A stretch of DNA of 60,016 bases from Brumimicrobium sp041655765 (GTDB taxonomy: Bacteria; Bacteroidota; Bacteroidia; Flavobacteriales_D; Crocinitomicaceae). Below are positions 34,173 to 43,846 of the stretch, piece by piece (the first letter of the stretch is position 1; each line of letters starts with the position of its first letter). The stretch lies in assembly GCA_041655765.1 (NCBI GenBank), contig JBBAEU010000014.1:1-60016 (forward strand). The letters are read 5' to 3'. The notes under the pieces are model-generated. The model was not told where the DNA came from. It worked only from the letters and a program-made list of their open reading frames with translations, and did not search any database. The position numbers were made by a program, and so were the translations under genes.

Positions 34173-34994
34173 ATGAAAAACAAATCTCCTATCGGTTTTT
34201 TTGACTCTGGTTATGGTGGGTTGACTGTATTAAAAGACGTTCAACAACTTCTCCCAGAGTATGATTACCTATATTTAGGAGATAACGCAAGAGCTCCCTA
34301 TGGAACCAAAACAATGGAAGAGGTCTTCCATAATACATGGGAATGTGTTCAAATCCTATTCGATAAAGGTTGTGAGTTGGTTATCCTTGCATGTAACACC
34401 GCTTCTGCAAAAGCACTCAGAAGAATCCAACAAACAAAGCTAAAAGACTTCCCTGGAAAAAGAGTTTTAGGTGTAATCAGACCAAGCGCAGAAATAGTAG
34501 GAGATTATAGCAATACAAATAATATTGCTGTCTTAGGAACTGAAGGTACGATATCCTCTAATACTTATTTAGATGAATTTAATTTTTTGAGCCCTCAAAC
34601 AACCGTTTATCAATACGCATGTCATAATTGGGTGTCAATTATTGAATCGCAAGAATACCACTCGACAGATGGAAAAGCAAAAATTCAGAAAGATTTAGAC
34701 AACATCATTTCTTCTTTTCCCAATATTGACGTAATCCTTTTGGGGTGCACCCATTACCCAATCCTAAAAGATTTTATTGAAGCGAATATCCCTGATAACA
34801 TTACAGTGATTAGTCAAGGAGAAATTGTTGCAACTGCTTTGAAGTTATATCTACAACGACATATTTGGATGGAAGAGAAGTTGTCTAAAAACGGAAAATC
34901 TGTCTATTTTACTACAGGAGATGCAACAACTTTTCAAGAACATGCTTCAAAAATCATAGGAGTCGATATTTCTGCAAATCAAATTGAGATATAA
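34173..34994 (+). CDS. murI: Glutamate racemase
   Basis: 273 residues from ATG 34173. Motifs: IGFFDSGYGGLTVL with Asp11, LACNTASA with catalytic Cys74, and LLGCTHYPIL with Cys192/His194. It converts L- to D-glutamate for peptidoglycan. Typical length 260-290. It sits at the end of the uppS-bamA-skp-skp cluster but behind a terminator with its own promoter element. Twelve bases separate it from the carbonic anhydrase-like gene. Confidence 0.95.
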   Translation: MKNKSPIGFFDSGYGGLTVLKDVQQLLPEYDYLYLGDNARAPYGTKTMEEVFHNTWECVQILFDKGCELVILACNTASAKALRRIQQTKLKDFPGKRVLGVIRPSAEIVGDYSNTNNIAVLGTEGTISSNTYLDEFNFLSPQTTVYQYACHNWVSIIESQEYHSTDGKAKIQKDLDNIISSFPNIDVILLGCTHYPILKDFIEANIPDNITVISQGEIVATALKLYLQRHIWMEEKLSKNGKSVYFTTGDATTFQEHASKIIGVDISANQIEI

Positions 34995-35006
34995 ATATTT
35001 AATATT

Positions 35007-35519
35007 ATGGCCTTATTAAAAGAATGTAACGGGAAAAAACCATCATTTGGAAAAAACTGTTGGTTAGCTGAAAATGCAACAGTAGTTGGCAATGTGAAAA
35101 TGGGAGATGACTGCTCTGTCTGGTTCTCAGCTGTAATAAGGGGTGATGTAAATTCGATAGAGTTTGGTGATAATTGCAATGTTCAAGACGGTGTAGTAGT
35201 GCATTGTACGTATCAAAAGACAAAAACAATTATTGGGAACAATGTGTCGATCGGTCATAACGCAATCGTTCATGGTTGTACCATACATGATAATGTGCTG
35301 ATAGGCATGGGGGCAATTGTGATGGATAACGCAGTTGTACACGACAATGTTATTGTGGCGGCTGGTGCGGTCGTTTTAGAGGGGACAAAACTAGAATCTA
35401 ATTCTATATACGCGGGTGTCCCAGCGAAAAAAGTAAAAACCCTTTCAAAAGAAAAGTTTAAAAAAGAGATTAAGAGGATTGCAGATAACTATAATCTATA
35501 TGCAAGTTGGTTTAAATAA
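35007..35519 (+). CDS. Gamma-class carbonic anhydrase-like hexapeptide protein
   Basis: 170 residues forming a left-handed beta helix with repeats such as AENATVVGNV, GDNCNVQDGVVVHC, IGNNVSIGHNAIVHGC, HDNVLIGMGAIVMDNAVVHDNV. Zinc-ligand histidines are at 66, 84 and 89 in the expected order. Family members act as carbonic anhydrase (Cam) or related proteins with no proven activity (YrdA, PaaY); the sequence cannot separate these. It follows murI closely and is likely cotranscribed. Confidence 0.9.
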   Translation: MALLKECNGKKPSFGKNCWLAENATVVGNVKMGDDCSVWFSAVIRGDVNSIEFGDNCNVQDGVVVHCTYQKTKTIIGNNVSIGHNAIVHGCTIHDNVLIGMGAIVMDNAVVHDNVIVAAGAVVLEGTKLESNSIYAGVPAKKVKTLSKEKFKKEIKRIADNYNLYASWFK

Positions 35520-35643
35520 TAGAATCTCATTAATAAAATTAAATTTTTACTTTAAAAATAAGTGAAATTTACCGTTTACTCGAAAAAAGTGGCTTATTAC
35601 TCGTTAGCCTGCTTTAAAATTTTCTCAATTAAACATGTTTTGT

Positions 35644-35651
35644 TAAATTTG
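35644..35651 (+). promoter_or_regulatory. Candidate -7 element before the TonB receptor
   Basis: TAAATTTG fits TAnnTTTG, about 100 bases before the ATG at 35752, in a 232-bp AT-rich gap. No TTG at -33, and chance matches in AT-rich DNA are common, so this is weak. Confidence 0.3.
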
Positions 35652-35751
35652 TTTAAAAATATTTTAACAATATTGATACTAGAAGTTGTGATAAGTTTAT
35701 ATATTTACGACTTTTATAATAGAATAAGTAAATTAATAAATAAGGTAATTT

Positions 35752-38700
35752 ATGATACGAAAACTCTACTTTGTGCTCTTAAGCATAACGATGTCAATAG
35801 GATTCGGATACGGTCAAGCAGGAAGCGGTTCAATTAAAGGGTCTGTTATTGATGGAAAAACAAAAGAACCAGTGGCTTTTGCTCAAGTCGTTCTAATTCA
35901 AGGAGGAATTGTCAAAGGAGGTGCAGAAACAGATGAAAACGGAAAGTTTGATTTTCCGTCTGTAACTGCTGGTTCTTACGACATTGAGGTTCGTTCGATG
36001 GAACATCAAGCTCTAAAAATGGAAAGTGTTTCTATTCGTAGTGAGCAAATTACATTCCTGAATAATATTGAAGTAACCGTTCCAGATGACGTATTGGATA
36101 TTGAGGAGATTCAAGTAGTTAAATATGTAGTACCGTTAATTAATAGGGATGGAGGAGCTCAAGGGTCAACTGTAACAAGAGAAGATATTGACAAACTTCC
36201 AATTCGTACTGCATCTGGAATTGCTGCAACAGTCGGAGGGGTTAATCAATCAGAGGCTTCTGGAGGTATTAGTGTCCGAGGTTCGCGTGAAGGTTCAACA
36301 TATTATTATATAGATGGTATAAAAGTAAGGGGGTCTTCTAACTTGCCGAAATCAGCGTTAGAGGAAGTTACTGTTATTACAGGTGGTGTACCTGCGAACT
36401 ATGGTGATGTTACTGGAGGTATTATTTCGATTACAACGAGAGGACCTTCAGCACAATACTTTGGAAGTATAGAAGGTGTAACTTCAGGATTCTACTTTAA
36501 AGGTAAAGATGAGTTGGGATATGACGGAAAAGTTTATGGACTTGACCAATTCGGTTATAACCTTGTTGAAGGAATGGTTTCTGGTCCACTTTGGAGAAGA
36601 AAAGATTCAACAGGGAAAAAGGCTGAACCTATCTTAGGATTCTTGCTTTCTGCTTCATATAATAATGTAATTGATGGAAACCCTTTCGCTGATGGTTCTT
36701 ATAGAATTAAAAAAGATGTTAGAGAAAGTTTAATTGAAAACCCATTAAGGTTAGCAGCTGGAGGACAAGGATATATTAGTAATGCTGAGTTCTTAAGACA
36801 AGATTCATTTGAAAAAACTAAATTTAGAATGAACGCTGCTAGAACAATCGTTTCAGCATCTGGTAAAATTGATGTAAATACTGGGCCAACTGTAAACTTA
36901 TCATTTGGAGGGTCTTTAAACTATAATACAGGAAAGGCTTATAGCTTTGCAAATTCATTGTTTAACTTTGATAACTTTGGAAATACAGAAACATTTGATT
37001 GGAGAGTCTATGGTAGATTTAGACAAAGTTTTAGAAATACAGCAGAAGGCTCTAGCTCAAAAGTGAAAAGCTTTTACTATAACTTAATGGTCGATTATTC
37101 AAAAACAAACGGAAAAGCGTATGACCCAAATCATGAGTACAATATTTTTGATTATGGCCATGTAGGTTATTACAATACAACTTGTGAGCCAACTTATGGT
37201 TTCAATGTGACAGGAGATAGCTTGTTGCACAATGGATTTAGATCTGTTGTTGTAGATTATGCTCCGTCAGATATTAACCCTACTTTCTCAGCGATTACAT
37301 CTCAGTATTTTAGACTAAATGAAGGGAATCCTATTGGAAGATACCAAAACCTTGGTCAAATTGAACAAAATGGTGGTTTGAGAAATGGAGATAGACCAGG
37401 TAGTGTTTACGGAATTTGGGGGGCATTAGGAAGTCCTTACGAAGGGTTCTCTAAAACGGAAACTGAACAATTGAGAATCTCAGGTTCTGCATCTTTGGTT
37501 GTTGGTGGTCATAACATCTCATTGGGTGTTGAGTACGAACAACGTTGGGACCGTGGATGGGGAGCAGCTGACGAAGGTCCAGTTGGTATTTGGAGAATCG
37601 CTCGTCAGTACATGAATAGCCATATCTCAGAGCTTGATTTTAACAAAACAAGTTATGATTATGTTGGCCTATACCCTCGTGTGACTTATGAAAGACTGAA
37701 CACAAGCTGGGCAGCTAACGATGGTAATGGTGCTTATGGTGGTGCTGAGAAAATGGATGAACAATACTTTTTCGATTATAACTTTAGAAAAGCAATTGGA
37801 CTTAACCCTGCTGGAAACGATTACGTAGATATTGATGCGTATGACCCAAGTGTTTTTAGCTTAGATATGTTCTCACCAGATGAACTATTTAATCAAGGTA
37901 GAAGTTTCATTACTTACTACGGATATGATCACACAGGTCAAAGAGTGAAAGGAACCACAGATATCAATTCATACTTTAACGATTTTGATGAAAACGGTAA
38001 CTACAAGCGTTTCGTGGGAGCTTATCAACCAACTTATATTGCTGGATATATTATGGATAAGTTTGCGTTTGATGATATTATCTTTAATATAGGTGTTCGT
38101 GTTGATGTATTCGATGCTAACCAGCCTGTATTGAAAGACCCTTATTTATTTTTTAATGCACGATCAGTTTCCGAAGCAAAAAAATTGAGAGATGCTGACC
38201 CTAGTACTTACAGCTGGGTTAACATTCCATCATCAATGGGAGATGACTATGTTGTTTATGTGAATAACATTGACAACCCTACACAAATTAATGGATTTAG
38301 AAAAGGAGAGACTTGGTACAATGCAAATGGTGTTGAAACACAAGACCCTGCGACATTAAGAGGTAGTGCTGGTATTGCTCCTTGGTTATTAAACCCTGAT
38401 CAATCAACACCAACTGCTGACGCATTCGAAGATTATAAAGTTGCTGTAAATGTTATGCCTCGTATCTCTTTCTCTTTTCCGATTTCTGATGAAGCAAACT
38501 TCTTTGCAAACTATGATATCTTAACGAGAAGACCAACAACTGGCGTGCGATTCGATCCAATTGATTATCACTTTATTACAGCAAGATCTAATAATATCAT
38601 TGGAAACTCAAACTTGAGACCAGAGAAAACTGTTGACTATTCATTCGGATTCCAACAAGTACTTACACGTACGTCTTCATTGAAATTAAGCGTTTTCTAT

Positions 38701-39507
38701 CGTGAAATGAGAGACCAAATTCAGTTGAGAAACGTGTTTGAAGCTTACCCTTCGACTTATATGACTTATGGTAATCGTGACTTTTCTACAGTGAAAGGTT
38801 TGACAGTTGAATACGATTTAAGAAGAACAGGAAATATCCGTCTAACAGCTAACTATACATTACAGTTCGCTGAAGGTACTGGTTCTGATGCAAATTCTTC
38901 ATTCACTTTTGTTAACTCTCAACAACCAGATTTCCGTACGGTTTATGCATTGGATTTTGACCAAAGACATGCACTTTCTTTTACAATTGACTACCGTTAT
39001 GGTGATGGTGCTGACTATAATGGACCAAGTATTGGAGATGTTAAATTATTCGAGAATATGGGAATCAACGTAGTAACTCTAATTAAATCGGGAAGACCAT
39101 ATTCAAAACAAAAGAATATTACTCCTGCTGCAATTGGAGCTGGTACTCCGCAATTATCAGGTTCTCAAAATGGATCGCGTATGCCATGGACATATACACT
39201 TGACTTGCAGATTGACAGAACATGGGAACTTACGTTTGGTAAAAACGAGGATAAAAAGAAACATGCTTATTTGAATGTTTACTTAAGGGTGACAAATCTT
39301 TTAAATCAGTTTAATGTGTTAAATGTTTACCGTGCAACTGGTGTTCCAGATAATGATGGTTACCTTGCAGCAGCAGAATGGCAAACTTCCATCGCAAGTA
39401 GGCTGGATGAACAAGCGTACAGAGATATGTATACGATGTTTATGAATAACCCATACAATATCAGCATGCCAAGAACCATCAGATTAGGTGTTAAATTTGA
39501 TTTTTAA
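35752..39507 (+). CDS. TonB-dependent receptor, large (carboxypeptidase-like domain, plug, barrel)
   Basis: 1251 residues with signal peptide (RKLYFVLLSITMSIGFGYGQ). A carboxypeptidase-regulatory-like domain lies at about 24-105 (GSIKGSVIDGKTKEPVAFAQV, FDFPSVTAGSYDIEV). The plug covers about 125-235: VTREDIDKLPIRTASGIAATVGGVNQ, ISVRGSREGSTYYYIDGIKV, GGVPANYGDVTGGIISI, the last a typical plug-end motif. The barrel is very long and ends NPYNISMPRTIRLGVKFDF with terminal Phe. No TonB box motif is obvious. The following gene starts 28 bases on, so the receptor belongs with a giant secreted protein and a PorV-like protein. Substrate is unknown. Confidence 0.88.
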   Translation: MIRKLYFVLLSITMSIGFGYGQAGSGSIKGSVIDGKTKEPVAFAQVVLIQGGIVKGGAETDENGKFDFPSVTAGSYDIEVRSMEHQALKMESVSIRSEQITFLNNIEVTVPDDVLDIEEIQVVKYVVPLINRDGGAQGSTVTREDIDKLPIRTASGIAATVGGVNQSEASGGISVRGSREGSTYYYIDGIKVRGSSNLPKSALEEVTVITGGVPANYGDVTGGIISITTRGPSAQYFGSIEGVTSGFYFKGKDELGYDGKVYGLDQFGYNLVEGMVSGPLWRRKDSTGKKAEPILGFLLSASYNNVIDGNPFADGSYRIKKDVRESLIENPLRLAAGGQGYISNAEFLRQDSFEKTKFRMNAARTIVSASGKIDVNTGPTVNLSFGGSLNYNTGKAYSFANSLFNFDNFGNTETFDWRVYGRFRQSFRNTAEGSSSKVKSFYYNLMVDYSKTNGKAYDPNHEYNIFDYGHVGYYNTTCEPTYGFNVTGDSLLHNGFRSVVVDYAPSDINPTFSAITSQYFRLNEGNPIGRYQNLGQIEQNGGLRNGDRPGSVYGIWGALGSPYEGFSKTETEQLRISGSASLVVGGHNISLGVEYEQRWDRGWGAADEGPVGIWRIARQYMNSHISELDFNKTSYDYVGLYPRVTYERLNTSWAANDGNGAYGGAEKMDEQYFFDYNFRKAIGLNPAGNDYVDIDAYDPSVFSLDMFSPDELFNQGRSFITYYGYDHTGQRVKGTTDINSYFNDFDENGNYKRFVGAYQPTYIAGYIMDKFAFDDIIFNIGVRVDVFDANQPVLKDPYLFFNARSVSEAKKLRDADPSTYSWVNIPSSMGDDYVVYVNNIDNPTQINGFRKGETWYNANGVETQDPATLRGSAGIAPWLLNPDQSTPTADAFEDYKVAVNVMPRISFSFPISDEANFFANYDILTRRPTTGVRFDPIDYHFITARSNNIIGNSNLRPEKTVDYSFGFQQVLTRTSSLKLSVFYREMRDQIQLRNVFEAYPSTYMTYGNRDFSTVKGLTVEYDLRRTGNIRLTANYTLQFAEGTGSDANSSFTFVNSQQPDFRTVYALDFDQRHALSFTIDYRYGDGADYNGPSIGDVKLFENMGINVVTLIKSGRPYSKQKNITPAAIGAGTPQLSGSQNGSRMPWTYTLDLQIDRTWELTFGKNEDKKKHAYLNVYLRVTNLLNQFNVLNVYRATGVPDNDGYLAAAEWQTSIASRLDEQAYRDMYTMFMNNPYNISMPRTIRLGVKFDF

Positions 39508-39535
39508 TATAGGAAAGAACGAAAAATATAATATT

Positions 39536-42500
39536 ATGAAAAAGTTTTTAATCACATTAGTTGTTTTGGGCATCTCAATAGGGGCTAATGCAGCTGAGTT
39601 TATCGGAGATAAAGGAAAGCCTAATAAAGGTAATGATGCTTATAATAAAGCAAACTGTCCTCCTTCTTCCGCTAGAATATTCATGGATTTTAATGATGTA
39701 AAAGCACTTGTTGAAGTAGGAGGCTCGTTATGGCAAAACAGACAGACAGGTACCGCATCTTATGAAGTTCCTGTTGGAGGAGGTAATCACGTGCTTTTCT
39801 CTGGTTCGATTTGGATGGGAGGAAATGATATTAATGGGCAATTAAAATTAGCCGCGGTTAAATTTAGACAAGGAAATGATTTCTGGCCAGGACCACTTTC
39901 TGTTACTGTGGGTACAGGAGATTATGATCCTCGTTTCCCTGTTGGAGATGATGCAATTCGTGATTTTGGTGCGGCTACAATCGACCCAGATGTATGTATC
40001 GAATACGATAAATTTTTTCCGATTGCTAAAGCAGAAGTTATTAATTTCATATTGAAAACCGAATGTGAAAATAATCCACCTTGTTTAGATGATTTTCCAC
40101 TTTCAAATGATGCAATCCAAAGAATTTATAACTGGCCTGCACATGGTGATATTACCAGAGGACAAGATTATTATTTAGCACCATTCTATGATGCTCCTAT
40201 AGCTGGCGGAACTGGAGATGGAATCTATGATCCAGATCAAGGAGATGTTCCATGGTTTGACGATATCTTGGGTCGTGATGATGTTCAGTGTGGATTCGAC
40301 CGTCGTGTCACTTTATTTGGTGATAAAACTAACTGGTGGGTATTCAATGATAAAGGAAATATTCATACTGAAACAGGTGCAGATCCTATCGGAATGGAAA
40401 TACACGCACAAGCATTTTCATTTGCTACCAATGATGAAGTAAACCAAATGACTTTCTACAACTATGAAATGATTAATCGTTCAACTCAGACTTTATATGA
40501 CACATACTTTACACAATATGCGGATGCTGATGTTGGTTATGCAGACGATGATTATGTAGGGTGTGATGTTTCAAGAGGATTGGGATTTGCATATAACGGT
40601 GCAAATCATGACCCAGGTCAAAGTGGAGCATCGGGTTATGGAGATAACGTTCCTGCTATTGGTATTGACTTCTTTGAAGGGCCTTACCAAGATGCAGATA
40701 GTCTTGATAACATTGGACCACACATGCAAGAACAACCAGATGGTTCTTTTGTTTATTATGTTCCAACAGTTCAAGAAGCCTTAGACGGGAAAGGGATTGT
40801 TTATGAAGGTATTGGGATTGGTTATTCTGATGGTATCATTGACAATGAACGTTTTGGAATGAGACGTTTTAACTACTATAACCGTCAGGATATGGGAGAT
40901 GGCAGTGGAAGTGATGTTGATCCTTCTACCCCTGGAGGTTTCTATAATTATATGAATGGATTTTGGTTGGATAATACTCCTTTTGTTTATGGTGGTACAG
41001 GAAGACTTGGTTCTCCTGGCGCAACCACAACTCCTGCGGCATATACTTACCCTGGAGACTCTGACCCTTATCATTGGGGAACAGAAGGTGTTGATATGGG
41101 CTGGGGATGGTCTGAAAGAAATGTTGATGGAGGTAACAACACAAACCCAATTGGAGACAGAAGGTTTTTACAAACAGCTGGACCTTTTACCTTAACACCA
41201 GGTGCGATAAATAACCTTACAGTTGGTGTTGTTTATGGTCGTGCTTTTGAAGGAAATGCTGCCGCATCAATTGATGTTTTATTAAGAAATGATACAAAAG
41301 CACAAGCATTATTTGACAACTGCTTTGAAATTATGGATCCACCAACGGCTCCAGTCCTTGAAATTGTTGAACTTGAGAATGAATTGATTCTTCTTTTAGA
41401 CAACCCTTATGGGAATAATATGAATGAATCCTTCCACGAAGAGGATAATATTAATATTCCTGATTCACCAGACCCATCTGATCCGTATGATAAATTTTAT
41501 ACATTTGAAGGATATCAAATCTATCAAATGTTAAATGAAGAAGCAAAAGTGAGTGATATTGGTGACAATAGATTCGCTAGATTAGTGGCTCAGTGTGATA
41601 TTAAAAATGATATAGATAGATTGATTAATTTCATTTATGATGAAGAATTAGGTTTCTCTGTTCCAACAGAAATGGTAAATGGTGAAAACAAAGGTATTCG
41701 TCACTCGTTTAGGGTGCAAACTGATATGTTTACAAATGAAGCATTGGTAAATCATAAAACATATTACTACATAGCAATTGCTTATGCACATAATGAGTAT
41801 AAAAAATACTCACCAGATGATGCTGGAATGATAGATGGTCAAAAAACGCCATATATCAGTTCTCGTTTGGCTGCCGATGGAGGTTCAATCAATGCGGTAG
41901 CTGGTATTCCTCACTCTCCGGCACCTCGTTTTGACGGAACAATCACTCAATTACAATATGGTGATTCTCCTGAAATTACAACGTTAGATGGTCGTGGGAA
42001 TGGAAACAGAGCTGTTGATTTAACAAAAGCTACCGAAGATTTTATCGTTGAGCATGGTTCTATTGACACTCCAACTTATCAAAGAGGTAAAGGACCAATT
42101 GGAGTAAAAGTTATTGATCCACTTAATCTAGTAGATGGATATTTCTTATTGAAGTTTGATAATTATGCCCCCCATAAACTTGATACTGCATCTTGGACAC
42201 TTGAAAGATATTCTGAGAAAGGTGGTGATTTACTTGAAACGGTTCAGTCAAATGTAACAATTAATCGAGATAATGAACAATTGATTCCTCAATGGGGTAT
42301 CTCTGTCCAAATTAATCAAGTATCTTTCAAATGTCCTGAAGGCGTTTCTTCTTCTCAATGTAGTGACTCTAAATCATTCTTTCATGCGAAAATTGCAGAG
42401 CCTATTGAGTCAACTATGACTTTTAGTGATAGTTCAAGACGTTGGTTATCAGGAGTGTCTAATACAGCTTCATACTCACCTGATAATTGGATAGCTTCAG

Positions 42501-43816
42501 GGACTACTACCACAGGAACAGCGGGTTGTCTCCCTGATTTAGGACTTTTCGACCCTTGTTGTTATAATCCTGTTGAGAATAAGGATCCGCACAAATTATA
42601 TACAAATATTTTAGGGGGAACTATGACAATTGGTCAGTTGGCTCGTAGAATAGGTTCTGCCGATTGTACAGATCAATTCTTCCCTCTTGGAGTTCCTAAT
42701 GGTTCGCCTGCAATACCGTTCTCTGCATATAGGTCAGATAAAATGGGATCTGTATTTCAAACAAGTGTTGATATTGTCATAACAAGTGATAAATCTAAAT
42801 GGACTAGAACTCCTGTTATTGAGCTTGGAGCAGACCCTAACTTAAATGTTGGTGGTGCAAGACCTGGTTTACTGCGTAAAAGCCCTTCTGTTGACAAAAA
42901 TGGTAGAAAACTTGGAGATCCTGGGTACAATGCATCCGAAGCAAACCCTGATGGTGATCAACCAACGGGTATGGGATGGTTCCCTGGATATGCAATTGAT
43001 GTTGAAACAGGTAGAAGATTGAATATGGCGTTTGCCGAAAACTCTTTCTTAGCTGGTGAAAATGGAGCTGATATGATTTGGAATCCAACTTCAACTATGT
43101 ATGGAAATTCTGTTGATATCAATGGTAACCTTAACCCAGTTTTGGGTGGACAACATGCAGTTTACGTTTTTGGTAGGCCAGAAGGGAAAATTTATGATTT
43201 CAGTACTGCACTGATAGGTGAAATGCCTACGTATGATAAAGGAAGATATATTTATGACTTCCTATCTACAGAAACGATCACTAGTTTCAGAAAAGTATAT
43301 GATGAACTTTCATGGGTTTTATACCCTATGTTGGCTGAAGGAGAAGAGCTTCTTTCTTCTGATGTAAGAATTAGAGTAAGAATTAATCAAATGTATGGTG
43401 ATTACGAAATGACTGGTGCTTTTGGAAATTCTCCAACTTATGAGTGGAATATGGATGGCTTCAAAACAATAAAAAATGACGCTGAAACGTTAGCCTCTGC
43501 TCTTGATATTATTAACGTTGTTCCGAACCCTTATTATGCTTACTCTGAATATGAAAGAGGGCGTCTTGATACAAGAGTTAAAATCACAAACCTTCCTGAA
43601 AGATGTAAAGTTAGAATCTACAATACATCAGGTAAATTGATTAGAGCATTCGATAAAGATAGTCCAATTACATCTTTGGACTGGGATTTAAAGAATAGTG
43701 AAAATATATCTGTTGCAGGTGGAGTTTATCTAATTCATGTTCATGTAGAAGGAATTGGAGATAGGGTTGTTAAATTCTTTGGTGGAATGAGAGCAGCAGA
43801 TTTAGAAAACTTATAA
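39536..43816 (+). CDS. Giant secreted protein with T9SS-like C-terminal domain
   Basis: 1426 residues from ATG 39536; an earlier start at 39488 overlaps the receptor gene and is rejected because this ATG begins a signal peptide (KKFLITLVVLGISIGANA). After a CPPSSARIFMDFNDVKAL opening there is a large region of unassigned sequence with recurring GG-, DP- and aromatic-rich turns, including FWPGPLS, YWMG-like IWMGGNDI, and many Asp/Asn turns. The final ~95 residues have a sorting-domain shape: VVPNPYYAYSEYERGR, VRIYNTSGKLIRAF, ISVAGGVYLIHVHVEG, DRVVKFFGGMR, followed by ADLENL. This resembles type A sorting domains but has a tail after the last strand. I do not recognise the catalytic or binding role. 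It is probably surface-delivered, together with the adjacent receptor and PorV-like protein. Confidence 0.75.
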   Translation: MKKFLITLVVLGISIGANAAEFIGDKGKPNKGNDAYNKANCPPSSARIFMDFNDVKALVEVGGSLWQNRQTGTASYEVPVGGGNHVLFSGSIWMGGNDINGQLKLAAVKFRQGNDFWPGPLSVTVGTGDYDPRFPVGDDAIRDFGAATIDPDVCIEYDKFFPIAKAEVINFILKTECENNPPCLDDFPLSNDAIQRIYNWPAHGDITRGQDYYLAPFYDAPIAGGTGDGIYDPDQGDVPWFDDILGRDDVQCGFDRRVTLFGDKTNWWVFNDKGNIHTETGADPIGMEIHAQAFSFATNDEVNQMTFYNYEMINRSTQTLYDTYFTQYADADVGYADDDYVGCDVSRGLGFAYNGANHDPGQSGASGYGDNVPAIGIDFFEGPYQDADSLDNIGPHMQEQPDGSFVYYVPTVQEALDGKGIVYEGIGIGYSDGIIDNERFGMRRFNYYNRQDMGDGSGSDVDPSTPGGFYNYMNGFWLDNTPFVYGGTGRLGSPGATTTPAAYTYPGDSDPYHWGTEGVDMGWGWSERNVDGGNNTNPIGDRRFLQTAGPFTLTPGAINNLTVGVVYGRAFEGNAAASIDVLLRNDTKAQALFDNCFEIMDPPTAPVLEIVELENELILLLDNPYGNNMNESFHEEDNINIPDSPDPSDPYDKFYTFEGYQIYQMLNEEAKVSDIGDNRFARLVAQCDIKNDIDRLINFIYDEELGFSVPTEMVNGENKGIRHSFRVQTDMFTNEALVNHKTYYYIAIAYAHNEYKKYSPDDAGMIDGQKTPYISSRLAADGGSINAVAGIPHSPAPRFDGTITQLQYGDSPEITTLDGRGNGNRAVDLTKATEDFIVEHGSIDTPTYQRGKGPIGVKVIDPLNLVDGYFLLKFDNYAPHKLDTASWTLERYSEKGGDLLETVQSNVTINRDNEQLIPQWGISVQINQVSFKCPEGVSSSQCSDSKSFFHAKIAEPIESTMTFSDSSRRWLSGVSNTASYSPDNWIASGTTTTGTAGCLPDLGLFDPCCYNPVENKDPHKLYTNILGGTMTIGQLARRIGSADCTDQFFPLGVPNGSPAIPFSAYRSDKMGSVFQTSVDIVITSDKSKWTRTPVIELGADPNLNVGGARPGLLRKSPSVDKNGRKLGDPGYNASEANPDGDQPTGMGWFPGYAIDVETGRRLNMAFAENSFLAGENGADMIWNPTSTMYGNSVDINGNLNPVLGGQHAVYVFGRPEGKIYDFSTALIGEMPTYDKGRYIYDFLSTETITSFRKVYDELSWVLYPMLAEGEELLSSDVRIRVRINQMYGDYEMTGAFGNSPTYEWNMDGFKTIKNDAETLASALDIINVVPNPYYAYSEYERGRLDTRVKITNLPERCKVRIYNTSGKLIRAFDKDSPITSLDWDLKNSENISVAGGVYLIHVHVEGIGDRVVKFFGGMRAADLENL

Positions 43817-43846
43817 TAATTGACTAACACGAAATAATTTTAAAAG

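Noticed and set aside
35562..35837. 91-codon frame before the TonB receptor
   Set aside because: It starts from GTG in AT-rich spacer, overlaps the receptor start and shows no domain.
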